A stretch of 64,000 nt of DNA from Granulicella sp. S190. Its GTDB lineage: Bacteria; Acidobacteriota; Terriglobia; Terriglobales; Acidobacteriaceae. A program made the translations under genes and the position numbers. Under the pieces are notes generated by a model. It saw only the letters and a program-made list of their open reading frames with translations, was not told the DNA's origin and made no database searches. Location of the stretch: the NCBI RefSeq assembly GCF_009766095.1, contig NZ_LMUD01000023.1, positions 190,179 to 254,178 on the forward strand, read 5' to 3'. Of this stretch, positions 44,498 through 53,249 are shown in pieces; positions within the stretch are counted from its first letter, which is position 1; every line of letters starts with the position of its first letter.

Positions 44498-44511
44498 GAC
44501 GGTTGTGTCGT

Positions 44512-45609
44512 TTAGTGCTGGATGCGGTGGTCCATCTCCATGCTTACGATGCGGCGGTCGGCGTTGAGGGTGACGATGCCTGTGAGTGGGGGATTCTCGC
44601 GTCCGGCGAGGAACGGGGTGTCGTAGAAGAAGCGCAGGTCGCGGAAGGTGACGGTGGTGAGGCCGTCGTCGTTGGTGCCGGTGTCGGTGACTACGGGATA
44701 CTGCGACCAGTCGAGATAGACCTCGCCTAGCCAGCTGCGTTTTGCGACGAGGGTGGCGAGGGTGGTGGGGGGCTTGTAGATGACGTCGGCCTGGGTGCTG
44801 GTGGTGACGGCTTCGGTGAGGGTGTCGACGGTTGCGAGCTGGTAGAACTGCGGGGTCTCGGCGATGGTCTGCCAGTGGAAGGGATTGATGGGGTAGGGGC
44901 TGGCGAAGACGCGGGAGACGAGGGCCTGGTTGTAGTCGGCTGATTGGGCGAGCTGGAGGGCTTTTGCGTGCTCGACGAAGCGGAGGCCCCAGAGGGCAAC
45001 GATGGCGAGGAGGGCGAAGATGGCCCAGCCGCGACCGCGGAAGGATGGCTTGCGGGCTCCTACTTCGCTGTTGATGAGGCCGAAGAGCGCGGGGGCGATG
45101 AGGGCTACGAGCAGGAGCAGGAAGATGATGGGCTCGAAGATGAAGACGATGGAGCCGGCGTACCAGCGGGGGTTGAAGGGGAAGAAGGGGCGGAGGCCGT
45201 AGTTGTTGGTCCAGTCGAGGAGGAGATGGCTGAGCAGGGCGATGAGGGAGAAGGCGTAGAGCAGACCCCAGCGGATGGGGGCTTGCGGCTTGGGTGGGAT
45301 GTGGGTGGTGGTGGGGTCGTATGGCTCGGTGGGCGCGGCTTGCGGGGCCGGTTTTCGGTGGGAGCGCCAGCGATGGAAGAGCCAGACAGCCCCGACGATG
45401 ATGGCGGCTTCGAAGGGCAGGCCGAGGAAGGTGTGGGTCCAGCCGCGATGGTGCTGGAAGGATGCGATGGGGCCTCGGATGGACCAGAGGGTGTCGAGGT
45501 CGGGGGCTTCGGCGGCGAGGGTCATGGCGAGAGTGGCGTAGGCGGCTTTTCGATTGAAGCCTGAGCGGGCGAGGACGGCGCCGGTCATGAGATGGGTGAT
45601 GGGTTCCAT
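44512..45609 (-). CDS. YdjM/DUF457-type membrane-bound metal-dependent hydrolase
   Basis: A 365-residue integral membrane protein. The N-terminal MEPITHLMTGAVLARSG, a LDTLWSIRGP stretch and FQHHRGWTHTFLGLP are typical of the metal-dependent hydrolase family, with histidines as likely metal ligands. About five transmembrane segments are followed by a large periplasmic C-terminal domain (from about residue 190). The ATG at 45609 was chosen; the longer frame would read through the REP-like repeat. It is the neighbour of gatB but on the opposite strand. Confidence 0.82.
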   Translation of the reverse strand: MEPITHLMTGAVLARSGFNRKAAYATLAMTLAAEAPDLDTLWSIRGPIASFQHHRGWTHTFLGLPFEAAIIVGAVWLFHRWRSHRKPAPQAAPTEPYDPTTTHIPPKPQAPIRWGLLYAFSLIALLSHLLLDWTNNYGLRPFFPFNPRWYAGSIVFIFEPIIFLLLLVALIAPALFGLINSEVGARKPSFRGRGWAIFALLAIVALWGLRFVEHAKALQLAQSADYNQALVSRVFASPYPINPFHWQTIAETPQFYQLATVDTLTEAVTTSTQADVIYKPPTTLATLVAKRSWLGEVYLDWSQYPVVTDTGTNDDGLTTVTFRDLRFFYDTPFLAGRENPPLTGIVTLNADRRIVSMEMDHRIQH

Positions 45610-45628
45610 GTGTTTCTGATAGTAGCTT

Positions 45629-45839
45629 GTCCTGCCGGACGGGCCCACTGCGCGTGGAGCGGTCACTTCGTGACTTTTATACCGGTCTCGCAACGACTGT
45701 CATTCGCGGGCCTCCCGTTGGTCGGTGCGGAATTTTGCTCCGGAGCTTCGCGACGGCCTGAGGTTTCGATTGGCCACGGCAAGGTATACGTGTCACGAAG
45801 TGACCGCTCCACGCGCAGTGGGCCCGTCCGGTAGGACAA
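45629..45839. repeat. Inverted REP pair on the left of gatB
   Basis: Two REP-like arms face each other: GTCCTGCCGGACGGGCC... with core GGTCACTTCGTGAC on the left (45629-45682), and its near-perfect reverse complement on the right (45783-45838), about 100 bases apart. A matching ~210-bp pair lies on the other side of gatB. It probably adds hairpins between the divergent hydrolase and gatB genes. Confidence 0.9.
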
Positions 45840-45872
45840 TGCATCTTCATGGCTTGTTAGAATCGTAAGGAA

Positions 45873-47393
45873 ATGTCTACTTTGACTGCGCTATCGCCCG
45901 AGATTCTTGCCAAGTACCAGCCTGTTATCGGTCTGGAGGTTCATGTTCAACTGCTGACGGAGACGAAGGCATTTTGCGGCTGCGTGAACAAATACGGTGG
46001 TGAACCGAATACGCACTGCTGCCCGACCTGTCTTGGGTTGCCGGGGGCGCTGCCCGTGTTGAATCGCAAGGCCGTGGAGTTTGCAGTGCTGGCGGCGAAG
46101 GCGATCCACTGCGAGATTCGCGAGACGAGCATCTTTTCGCGGAAGAACTATTTTTATCCGGACTCGCCCAAGGGGTACCAGATCTCGCAGTTCGATAAGC
46201 CAATTGCAGAGCATGGATGGATCGAGGTGCCTTCGTTCGATATGAGCGGAGCTGCGGTGACGAAGCGGATTGGCGTGACGCGGCTGCATATGGAAGAGGA
46301 TGCGGGCAAGAGTATTCACGATGGGTTTGCGGATTCGGTGTCGAAGACCTACATCGATCTGAACCGGTGCGGGACACCGCTGGTGGAGATTGTGAGTGAG
46401 CCGGATCTGCGGACGGCTGATGAGGTGTTTGAGTATCTGACGAAGCTGAAGGAGATTCTGCTTTATACGGGCGTGAGCGATTGCAATATGGAAGAGGGCT
46501 CGCTGCGCTGCGATGCGAATGTGAGCGTGATGCTGAAGAAGGACGCGGCAGAGTTCGGGGCTAAAGCCTACGGTACCAAGGCCGAGGTGAAGAACGTTAA
46601 CAGCTTTCGATACATTCGCGCTGCGGTGGAGTACGAGATTGAACGGCAGATTGGCGTGATTGAAGAGGGTGGGCGCGTGGTGCAGGAGTCTCGGCTGTGG
46701 AATAACGCGGAGGGACGGACTTACTCGATGCGGAGTAAGGAGCAGGCGCATGACTACCGGTATTTTCCGGAGCCGGATCTGCCGCCGCTGGTGGTGGGGG
46801 TGGAGTGGCAGGCGGAGATTCTGAAGGGAATGCCGGAGCTGCCGGAGGCTCGGCGGGCGCGGATGATTGCAGAGTATGAGATCTCGGCGCAGGATGCGGC
46901 GACGTTGACGGCGACGCGTGAGTTTGCGGACAGGTTTGAAGATGCGGCGAAGAAGGCGAAGAGTCCTCGGCGCGTGGCGTCGCTGCTGACCAGCGAGTTG
47001 ACGATGCGGTTACGGGCGGCGGGGCTGGAGCTGGAGCAGTCGCCGGTGTCGATGGCGGGGATTGTGATGGCGGCGGATCTGGCGGAGTCGGGCGAGCTGT
47101 CGAGCAAGATGTTGAAGCAGCTGCTGGATTCGGCGTTTGAGAAGAATGAGGATTTCCCTGTGGTGTATGAGCGGGAGAAGCCGCAACAGATCTCGGATAC
47201 GGGTGCGATTGAAAAGATGATCGACGAGGTGATCGCGGGGAATGCGAAGCAGGTGGAGCAGTACCGCGGGGGGAAGAAGACGGTGGCTGCGTTTTTTGTG
47301 GGGCAGGTGATGCGGCTGTCGAAAGGACAGGCGAATCCTGCGCTGCTGAATGAGTTGGTGGCGAAGAAGCTGGATGCGTTAGGGCCTTTGTAG
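45873..47393 (+). CDS. gatB: Asp-tRNA(Asn)/Glu-tRNA(Gln) amidotransferase subunit B
   Basis: Kinase and tRNA-binding subunit of GatCAB. The N-terminal GLEVHVQLLTETKAFCGC and the zinc and catalytic-core motif NTHCCPTCLGLPGALPVLN fit GatB, as does KNYFYPDSPKGYQISQFDKP. It is 506 residues with a C-terminal YqeY-type tail domain (about residues 340-506). The Shine-Dalgarno TAAGGAA is upstream. gatA and gatC are not in the window, so the complex is encoded in separate places. It is flanked by mirrored REP pairs. Confidence 0.96.
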   Translation: MSTLTALSPEILAKYQPVIGLEVHVQLLTETKAFCGCVNKYGGEPNTHCCPTCLGLPGALPVLNRKAVEFAVLAAKAIHCEIRETSIFSRKNYFYPDSPKGYQISQFDKPIAEHGWIEVPSFDMSGAAVTKRIGVTRLHMEEDAGKSIHDGFADSVSKTYIDLNRCGTPLVEIVSEPDLRTADEVFEYLTKLKEILLYTGVSDCNMEEGSLRCDANVSVMLKKDAAEFGAKAYGTKAEVKNVNSFRYIRAAVEYEIERQIGVIEEGGRVVQESRLWNNAEGRTYSMRSKEQAHDYRYFPEPDLPPLVVGVEWQAEILKGMPELPEARRARMIAEYEISAQDAATLTATREFADRFEDAAKKAKSPRRVASLLTSELTMRLRAAGLELEQSPVSMAGIVMAADLAESGELSSKMLKQLLDSAFEKNEDFPVVYEREKPQQISDTGAIEKMIDEVIAGNAKQVEQYRGGKKTVAAFFVGQVMRLSKGQANPALLNELVAKKLDALGPL

Positions 47394-47399
47394 AGATAG

Positions 47400-47610
47400 G
47401 TCCTGCCGGACGGGCGTCCTGCGCGGACGGCGGTCACTTCGTGACTTTTGTACCGGTCTTGCAGCTTGCGATGATTCATGGGCCTTCCGTTGGTCGGCGC
47501 AGGATTTTGCTGCGGAGCATCGCGACGGCCTAAGGTTTTCGATTGGCCACGACAAGGTATACGTGTCACGAAGTGACCGCCGTCCGAGCAGGACGCTCGT
47601 TCGGCAGGAC
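47400..47610. repeat. Inverted REP pair on the right of gatB
   Basis: Same organisation as the pair at 45.63-45.84 kb: left arm 47400-47454 and reverse-complement right arm about 47557-47610 with core GTCACTTCGTGAC. The central spacers of the two pairs are also related (CGGTCTTGCAGC... and GATTGGCCACGRCAAGG). Confidence 0.9.
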
Positions 47611-47628
47611 ATGGTTTCTAATGAGTGG

Positions 47629-49188
47629 ATGCCGTTGTCACTATCCAAAAGGTTCCATCGTGGAGTGTGCGTGAGTATTCTTCTTGCTCTGTTCGGGTGT
47701 CGGAGTGATGCTCCGTACGTTGTGCCGGAGGAGCCGATGCCGCCGAATACGGTGCTGCTGTCGCAGATGATGCGGGAGCTGTCGGCGACGCCGGGGTTTA
47801 CTGACGCGATGCTCGCACAGCTGGATAAGGATGGGAAGAAGGGCCCGGCGTTGATGACGCCTGCGCTGATGAAGCGCCTTCGCGAGTTGATTCTGGGGAA
47901 GGACTGGCAGGGGCTGGACCGTTTTCCGGGGTGGACGATGCAGGCGATCAATCCTACGGTGAAGGTTGCCGGCAGGCTGGTCGCAAAAGATCCCGAGGCG
48001 CGGGATGAGGCAGCGGTGCATCCGGGGAGTTCGGTTAGAAGCGCGAATACGAAGCCGAGTTCGACGCAGCAGGGTGCCGTTCAGAATGGGAGCGGTCTGA
48101 AGCAGTACATCGACCTGGGTGAGGTCTCGGAGACGAAGGACAAGGTGGTGAGTCTGGATGCGCCTTCGACGCTGCCGGGGTTTACGACGGATGGTTTGGT
48201 GAGTGAGCTTGGAGCGGGGGTGGTGCGGGGGGATGGTGCGAATCCTGCGCTGGCACCGATGCATGCGGAGAGTCAGCGGCTCGCAGATGTGTTGAACAGG
48301 CTGAGTCTGAATGGGCTGGATGGATCTGCTCCTGTAACGGTTACAGTTGCGGGGCAGAGTGCGAAGACGCCGCAGGAGCTGGTGCAGGGGCTGCTGATGA
48401 CGGGCCACTCGGTGACGGTGGCGGATGCGCGCTACTTTGCGAACTTCGGACACTTTCATTACAAGGGTCAGGAGGTGATGATGCCGTTCTGGGTGGATTC
48501 GCAGATTCGGATTCCGGGAGAGAAGCGGTCGCTGCTGGTGCCGGTGAGCCATGCGGAGTATGAGTGGGAGGTTCGTGGGCCGAAGGTGAATGCGACGGTG
48601 AGCTGGTACTTCGGCATCGATGGCAAGGCGGAGTTTCGCACGATGGATACGCTGGACCAGGCGTGGGTGCTGGGGCGTCATGCGCATGAGTATCGCAATG
48701 CGCATGCGGTAGAGGTGACGCGGCTGGTGGGGAGCATGACGGTGGCGTATATGCGTCAGCATCTGGCGCGGCCGGAGCTTCCGTTTGGCGGGTACTATCC
48801 GCTGGGGGTCTGCCAGGACGGGGTGGCGGCGATTGAACGGAAGATGACCGGCAACGATACGTTGTTTCCCAACACTGCGGATGGCAAGCTGTTTGACGAT
48901 CCTCGCGATGCGGAGATCAACGCGATGATCAAGGCGATTCCGAAGGACCGGAGTGATGGGGCGCCAGAGCCAGCACGAATCTTCGGGTCTTTGCCGACTG
49001 CGGATTTTATTACGATTACGATTCCGGGGCTGGCGGCTGACCTTGAGATGGTGCACGCGGCGTGGCAGGATGGGTCGCTGGAGCGGACGTCTTCCTGGAT
49101 ACGGAAGGTGACGTTGAGGCTTGTCGGAGTGGCGAGTTTAGGAGCGTTGGCGGCGGTTGTGGTGTGGCGAAGGAGACGGAATCGGTGA
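47629..49188 (+). CDS. Hypothetical lipoprotein with C-terminal transmembrane segment
   Basis: A 519-residue protein with a lipobox (ILLALFGC, cysteine near residue 24) and a final transmembrane segment with a basic tail (GVASLGALAAVVVWRRRRNR). The middle contains no motif I recognise; it includes a Gly/Ser/Thr-rich linker (about residues 130-230) and a region with charged conserved-looking stretches (SHAEYEWEVRGPKVN). The ATG at 47629 gives the lipobox in place; an ATG at 47611 directly abuts the REP arm. Function unknown. Confidence 0.72.
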   Translation: MPLSLSKRFHRGVCVSILLALFGCRSDAPYVVPEEPMPPNTVLLSQMMRELSATPGFTDAMLAQLDKDGKKGPALMTPALMKRLRELILGKDWQGLDRFPGWTMQAINPTVKVAGRLVAKDPEARDEAAVHPGSSVRSANTKPSSTQQGAVQNGSGLKQYIDLGEVSETKDKVVSLDAPSTLPGFTTDGLVSELGAGVVRGDGANPALAPMHAESQRLADVLNRLSLNGLDGSAPVTVTVAGQSAKTPQELVQGLLMTGHSVTVADARYFANFGHFHYKGQEVMMPFWVDSQIRIPGEKRSLLVPVSHAEYEWEVRGPKVNATVSWYFGIDGKAEFRTMDTLDQAWVLGRHAHEYRNAHAVEVTRLVGSMTVAYMRQHLARPELPFGGYYPLGVCQDGVAAIERKMTGNDTLFPNTADGKLFDDPRDAEINAMIKAIPKDRSDGAPEPARIFGSLPTADFITITIPGLAADLEMVHAAWQDGSLERTSSWIRKVTLRLVGVASLGALAAVVVWRRRRNR

Positions 49189-49276
49189 GGCTGTGTTGAT
49201 GGCGTAGCGGATGCTGCACTGTTTCTCGTGCAACGCAGTGAAGGTGTTGTGGAGTCTTAGATAGCTGGAGGAACTT

Positions 49277-49579
49277 ATGGCTACTAAGAAGGGGGCGGCG
49301 AAGAAGTCGGCAAGTAAGAAAGCGACGAAGAAGACAGCGAGCAAGAAGTCGAGTGTGAAGAAGACTCCTGCGAAGAAGGCAGCGAAGAAGAGTTCGACAC
49401 GGAAGTACAGTCCTTCGGCCAGCAAGAATGTTGAGACCGAGATGCACGAGATGAAGAAGGGTACGCTTAAGAGCAGTAGTGGGCAGAAGGTTACGAATCC
49501 AAAGCAGGCGATTGCGATTGGTTTGTCGGAGGCGCGAAGAGCGGGGAAGAAGGTTCCTCCGCCACCGAAGAAAGGATAA
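49277..49579 (+). CDS. DUF6496-like lysine-rich protein
   Basis: A 100-residue basic protein. The first ~45 residues are Lys/Ala/Ser repeats (KKSASKKATKKTASKKSSVK), like the histone-H1-type tails of small DNA-binding proteins. The rest (EMHEMKKGTLKSSSGQKVTN, AIAIGLSEARRAGKKVP) matches the DUF6496 core. DNA binding or stress roles are assumed, not shown. GGAGGAAC precedes the ATG at 49277. The next gene starts two bases after its stop. Confidence 0.88.
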   Translation: MATKKGAAKKSASKKATKKTASKKSSVKKTPAKKAAKKSSTRKYSPSASKNVETEMHEMKKGTLKSSSGQKVTNPKQAIAIGLSEARRAGKKVPPPPKKG

Positions 49580-49581
49580 GA

Positions 49582-50037
49582 ATGAGCGAGGTTGAGAGGT
49601 ATCGCGCGATGCTGGAGGTCGCGTTGGAAGAGGCTCGCACCGGTCGGAGAGAGGGTGGTGTTCCGATCGGTGCGGCGTTATTTGATGGGGATGGAAAGCT
49701 GCTGGCCTCGGGCCGGAATCGGAGGGTGCAGCAGGACGATCCGTCGGTGCATGGAGAGACGGATGCGTTTCGGAGGGCGGGGCGGCAGCGCTCTTACAAA
49801 GACAAGGTGATGGTGACGACGCTGGCGCCCTGCTGGTACTGCAGCGGGCTGATTCGGCAGTTTGGGATTCGCACGCTGGTTGTGGGGGAGAGCAGAAACT
49901 TTGCTGGCGGGGTGGAGTGGCTGAAAGAGTTGGGGGTGAAGGTGATCGATCTGGATTCGCAGGAGTGTTCGGACCTTTTGACGGGGTTTATTGCGGAGAA
50001 GCCTGAGATCTGGAATGAAGATATTGGTGAGGAATAG
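49582..50037 (+). CDS. Nucleoside/cytosine deaminase (yeast FCY1-like)
   Basis: Zinc deaminase of 151 residues. The zinc ligands are the histidine in VHGETDA and cysteines in PCWYCSG; the proton shuttle is the glutamate of HGE. The tail (WLKELGVKVIDLDSQECSDLL) is typical of yeast-type cytosine deaminases. It could act on cytosine or guanine-like substrates. It probably forms an operon with the DUF6496 gene; AAAGGATAAG is its Shine-Dalgarno. Confidence 0.88.
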   Translation: MSEVERYRAMLEVALEEARTGRREGGVPIGAALFDGDGKLLASGRNRRVQQDDPSVHGETDAFRRAGRQRSYKDKVMVTTLAPCWYCSGLIRQFGIRTLVVGESRNFAGGVEWLKELGVKVIDLDSQECSDLLTGFIAEKPEIWNEDIGEE

Positions 50038-50066
50038 TTCGTCGTTCGATGTGAAAAGATAGGTAG

Positions 50067-50621
50067 ATGAGTACTGAGGTACAGAGTGGGTTTGGGTGTC
50101 GTGTCTGCGGCGAGCGGCATGTTCTTTCGTTGAGCTACAGCGTGAAGGCTCCGATGGCTGCCGCGGCGATTCCGGTGGAGGAGCTGGACCAGCGGGTGGT
50201 AATTACTCCGGATCAGTGCGTGATCGATGGGAGAGATTTTTATCTTCGTGGGCGCATTCTCGTGCCGGTGATTGGACTTGAAGAGCCGTTTGTGTGGGGG
50301 ATCTGGGCTGAGGTTAGCCCGAAGAGCTTTGTGAGGACCAATGAGCTTTGGACCGTCGAAGGACGCGAGCAGGAGGCGGCGTTTCCTGGTTGGTTGAATA
50401 CGCAGCTACCGGTGTTTGGCGATACATACAATCTTGAAGTGAGTGTGCAGACGCAGCCAGTGGGACAGCGTCCGCAGTTTCGCGTTGTGGATCAGGATCA
50501 TCCGCTGGCCGTGGAGCAGAGGGACGGGATCACGATGGAGCGGGTGGAGGCAATTGCGGAGATGATGCTGCATCCTGTCCTGCAGAACGGGCGTCCTGCG
50601 CGGACGGCGGTCACTTCGTGA
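50067..50621 (+). CDS. DUF2199 protein
   Basis: A 184-residue cytoplasmic protein of the DUF2199 family. A CRVCGERH pair near residues 11-18 begins the domain; HPLAVEQRDGITMERV is near its end. The last ~13 residues (QNGRPARTAVTS) are encoded by a REP-like palindrome that also supplies the TGA stop, so the native C-terminus has been replaced or extended. Its function is unknown. Confidence 0.82.
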   Translation: MSTEVQSGFGCRVCGERHVLSLSYSVKAPMAAAAIPVEELDQRVVITPDQCVIDGRDFYLRGRILVPVIGLEEPFVWGIWAEVSPKSFVRTNELWTVEGREQEAAFPGWLNTQLPVFGDTYNLEVSVQTQPVGQRPQFRVVDQDHPLAVEQRDGITMERVEAIAEMMLHPVLQNGRPARTAVTS

Positions 50622-50632
50622 CTTTTATACCT
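50577..50632. repeat. REP-like palindrome joining two convergent genes
   Basis: GTCCTGCAGAACGGGCG (a variant outer hairpin) and the core GGTCACTTCGTGAC (50609-50622). The core palindrome contains TGA on both strands: 50619-50621 stops the DUF2199 gene, and 50611-50613 stops the APC permease gene. Confidence 0.88.
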
Positions 50633-52065
50633 TTTTGTTGCCTCGCAATTGCGAGCCACGCTATGCCGCAGAGGATATACGCGAGGTAGACGTAGGGGAG
50701 CCAGTTGTAGGGGTGGTCCGGAACTGGGTAGAGCGTTCCAGCCAGTGCAAGCAGGATCGCGAAGATGGCTGCGATGGAGAGAATGAGCGGTGCCTTTGCG
50801 AGTTGGTGGTTGCGCTTGAGGTAGAGGGGCAGCGCCAAGGCGGCTAGGCCGTACGTGGTGAGGAAGCCGTAGACGGCGAGAGAGCCCATCCATCCGTAGA
50901 TGTCGGAGCCTGCCACGCCACGAAGGGCGAGGACAGTTACAGGGAGAGCTGTGAGAAGGCCTGAGACGAGGACGGCTGAGCCTGGAGTGGCGTTCTTGTG
51001 ATGGGCGATGCCGAGTTGGCGGTGAACGAGGCCGTTGTGGCCCATGCGCATGAGGACGCGGGCGGCAGCGGTGGTGCAGGCGAGGGTACAGGCGAACATG
51101 CTGACGAGAGCGCCGAAGTCGATGAAGGGGCCGAGGACGGTGACGCCTGCGAGATCGGCGAGGACGCGCATGGGAGCGGTGGATTGTCCGAGGTTCTGAT
51201 GCGCGGCGTGCATGCCGAGGGTTTCGAGGTAGGCGCAGAGGATGAAGAAGAGGCCAGTGAAGATGGCGCTCTGGATGACCGCGCGAGGGATGGTGCGGAG
51301 CGGGTTTGCGGCTTCGGCACCGAGGGTGGTGGCGCTTTCGAAGCCGACGAAGCTGAAGAGGGCGAGGACGACGCCGAGACGCACTCCGGAGGCTGTGACT
51401 CCCTGGAGATGGAGCTGGGCGTGGTCGATGTGGAGGCCGTTGCGCCAGAGTAGGAGGGCGAGGACGATGGCGATGAGTGCGACGGAGATGGCCTCGATCC
51501 AGAGCATGAGGCGGGCGGAGACCTGCACGTCGCGGTAGGCGATGAAGGTCGAGACGCCGACGCAGAGGATTGCGAGGAGGGCGGTTGGAGAGGATCTTCC
51601 GCTAAGGGAGAGGAGAAAGACGTTGGCGTAGTTGATGAAGCCACCTGCGACTGAGGCTCCGGTTGCTATGTAAGCGAGAAGGAGCGCCCAGCCGGCGATA
51701 CCGCTGACCACAGGCGGTAGTGACGAGGTGGCGTAGGTGTAGAGGGAGCCTGAGCAGGAGGTGTATCGGGCGAAGCGGCTGATGCAGAGGGCGATGAGCA
51801 GGACGGCAGCGGTGGCGAAGAGATAGGCGAGCCAGGTTCCGTTGCCGGCGAGGACGAAGACCAGAGGAATGGTCATGGTGGGAGTGGTGGTGGGAGCGAT
51901 GGTGGAGATGGATTGAGCGAGCGTCTCCATGGGCGAGAGTATGTTTGCGCGCAGTCCGGGGGGAGCGAGTACGGGGGCTTCATCGACTGGGGCGAGTGCT
52001 TGCTCCATGGGGACGGGTCTCCTGTTGCGCTGGATGTGGAGCAGATACGAGTGCAGATCTTTCAA
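50611..52065 (-). CDS. APC superfamily amino acid permease
   Basis: A 484-residue transporter with about 12 transmembrane segments. Family stretches are SISTIAPTTTPTM, FSFVGFESATTLGAEAANP (the TM6-like signature) and TCTLACTTAAARVL. The start is uncertain: the ATG at 52065 or the in-frame ATG at 52008 (MEQALAPVDEA). Its last residues (KGIKVTK) and stop lie in the REP element, overlapping the DUF2199 gene by 11 bases. The substrate is unknown. Confidence 0.88.
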   Translation of the reverse strand: MKDLHSYLLHIQRNRRPVPMEQALAPVDEAPVLAPPGLRANILSPMETLAQSISTIAPTTTPTMTIPLVFVLAGNGTWLAYLFATAAVLLIALCISRFARYTSCSGSLYTYATSSLPPVVSGIAGWALLLAYIATGASVAGGFINYANVFLLSLSGRSSPTALLAILCVGVSTFIAYRDVQVSARLMLWIEAISVALIAIVLALLLWRNGLHIDHAQLHLQGVTASGVRLGVVLALFSFVGFESATTLGAEAANPLRTIPRAVIQSAIFTGLFFILCAYLETLGMHAAHQNLGQSTAPMRVLADLAGVTVLGPFIDFGALVSMFACTLACTTAAARVLMRMGHNGLVHRQLGIAHHKNATPGSAVLVSGLLTALPVTVLALRGVAGSDIYGWMGSLAVYGFLTTYGLAALALPLYLKRNHQLAKAPLILSIAAIFAILLALAGTLYPVPDHPYNWLPYVYLAYILCGIAWLAIARQQKGIKVTK

Positions 52066-52165
52066 AGCTGCTGAGTGCAGGGCAGTTCGCTCAATGACGG
52101 AAGGAGTTAGTCAGAGCATAGTCGAAGATCGCTGGTGTGCGAAGGGGAAGGTTTGTGGCAGGCGG

Positions 52166-52189
52166 GATAGCCGCCCTCGCGCGGCTATC
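52166..52189 (-). terminator. Hairpin downstream of the FmdB-type gene
   Basis: GATAGCCGC and GCGGCTATC form a 9-bp stem around CCTCGC, 11 bases past the stop of the minus-strand FmdB-type gene. No T-tract, so possibly a Rho-independent terminator of weak type. Confidence 0.5.
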
Positions 52190-52199
52190 TCTTGTCTCG

Positions 52200-52619
52200 C
52201 TACTTCTTGTCTGAGGATGAGCTGGAAGCGGAGGACGAACTCGAGGTCGATGCTGCTGGAGCGGAGGCAGGCGCAGAGGCGGCCTTGCTGGATGAGCTGT
52301 CGGAGCTGGACTGCGAATTCGAATCAGAGCCGGACTTTGAATCCGAACTCGACTTTGAATCCGAACTTGATTTTGAGTCGCCGGTCTTAGAATCACTGCT
52401 TGATCCTGAGCTATTGCTGTCGCTTGAAGACTTTGGCTTGGCGTTGCCGTAGCCGTCGGCGTACCAGCCGCCGCCTTTGAAGCTGACGGCAGGGGCGGAG
52501 ATGACACGCTCGAGGTGTCCGCCGCAGTGCGGACAGATGGTGATCTCCGGGTCAGAGAACTTCTGGATTTTTTCGGTGTGCTTGTGGCAGGTGGTGCATT
52601 CGTATTCGTAGAGCGGCAT
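52200..52619 (-). CDS. FmdB-type zinc-ribbon protein with Ser/Asp/Lys-repeat tail
   Basis: A 139-residue protein. The N-terminal MPLYEYECTTCHKHTE and CPHCGG pairs form a FmdB-type zinc ribbon (about residues 1-40), associated with regulators. From about residue 60 the chain is a low-complexity tail of SSSDSKS repeats ending in an Ala/Ser-rich stretch. The tail may be disordered. The function of this family is not well known. The DNA of the tail is repetitive, but read in frame. Confidence 0.9.
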   Translation of the reverse strand: MPLYEYECTTCHKHTEKIQKFSDPEITICPHCGGHLERVISAPAVSFKGGGWYADGYGNAKPKSSSDSNSSGSSSDSKTGDSKSSSDSKSSSDSKSGSDSNSQSSSDSSSSKAASAPASAPAASTSSSSSASSSSSDKK

Positions 52620-52668
52620 GGGTTCCTGTCTATTTGTGTTGCTAACACTAGTTTACTGTCTCGCGGCT

Positions 52669-52977
52669 CTACATGGTTTCCGGTTCGCCGAGAGGTTGCC
52701 GATCGGGAAGCATTCTTCGATGGAGGATGCGCGTGATCAAGATGCCGTAAGCAGTTTGGCGGTAGAAGAGAATGTGACTGCCCTATTCCATGCGGCGTAG
52801 GCCAGGATGAGATGGCGCGTGAAGTCGACCTAACTACGGATTGTTAGAGAGTAAGAGACAGCAGTCCTCGATTTGATCGAGGTAGTGGCTCACTTGAACC
52901 TTTCCCCATCTTTCTAGAGTGTATTGACCAATGCCTAAGAGGTCCGATGTGGCCTGAGCGGAATAAGAAAAGGTCAC
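52669..52977 (-). pseudogene. Decayed ParE-type toxin gene with two amber codons
   Basis: Reading in the frame that begins at the GTG overlapping the parD stop (GTGA, 52974-52977): MTFSYSAQATSDLLGIGQYT and on to NNP, then TAG (52834-52836), then LGR...GLRRME, then TAG (52783-52785), then GSHILFYRQ...ILHRRMLPDR and TAG. These are the conserved parts of RelE/ParE toxins in one frame, with TAG replacing the usual Glu/Gln codons at both places. The toxin is therefore inactive unless amber codons are read through. Confidence 0.85.
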
Positions 52978-53237
52978 GAGCGATGTTTTCTTGGCGGAAG
53001 ACTTAACCGTCTCCGCACATCGGCGAAGACGTCGCCTTCTGCGACGCCGCTGGCATCTCCTTCGTCGAGAGCTTTGTTGAGGGCGGCCAGCTTTGCGTCG
53101 TACTCTTTTTCTTCGCGCTCGAGATTTCGCAGTGCAGCGCGAACAACCTCACTGGCGTTCTCATACCGACCATTTTCGATCTTCGCGGTGATGAAGCTGT
53201 CGAGTTCCTGAGTAAGGTTGACGTTACGAGTAGGCAT
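52974..53237 (-). CDS. ParD-type antitoxin (type II toxin-antitoxin)
   Basis: An 87-residue antitoxin with an N-terminal ribbon-helix-helix (TRNVNLTQELDSFITAKIEN) and the ASEVVRAALRNLER motif typical of ParD. The C-terminus (FADVRRRLSLPPRKHRS) would bind the toxin. The ATG at 53237 is preceded by AGGAGG. Its toxin partner overlaps it by four bases but is broken, so it is an orphan antitoxin, perhaps kept for regulatory effects or on its way to loss. Confidence 0.9.
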   Translation of the reverse strand: MPTRNVNLTQELDSFITAKIENGRYENASEVVRAALRNLEREEKEYDAKLAALNKALDEGDASGVAEGDVFADVRRRLSLPPRKHRS

Positions 53238-53249
53238 GACTCCTCCTGA

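Noticed and set aside
45610..45693. N-terminal extension of the metal-dependent hydrolase reading YKSHEVTA
   Set aside because: It is translation of the REP-like palindrome; a normal N-terminus begins at the ATG of 45609.
47641..49056. Long minus-strand open frame antisense to the lipoprotein gene
   Set aside because: Shadow of the plus-strand lipoprotein frame; composition is atypical (Arg/His/Pro) and no motif is recognisable.
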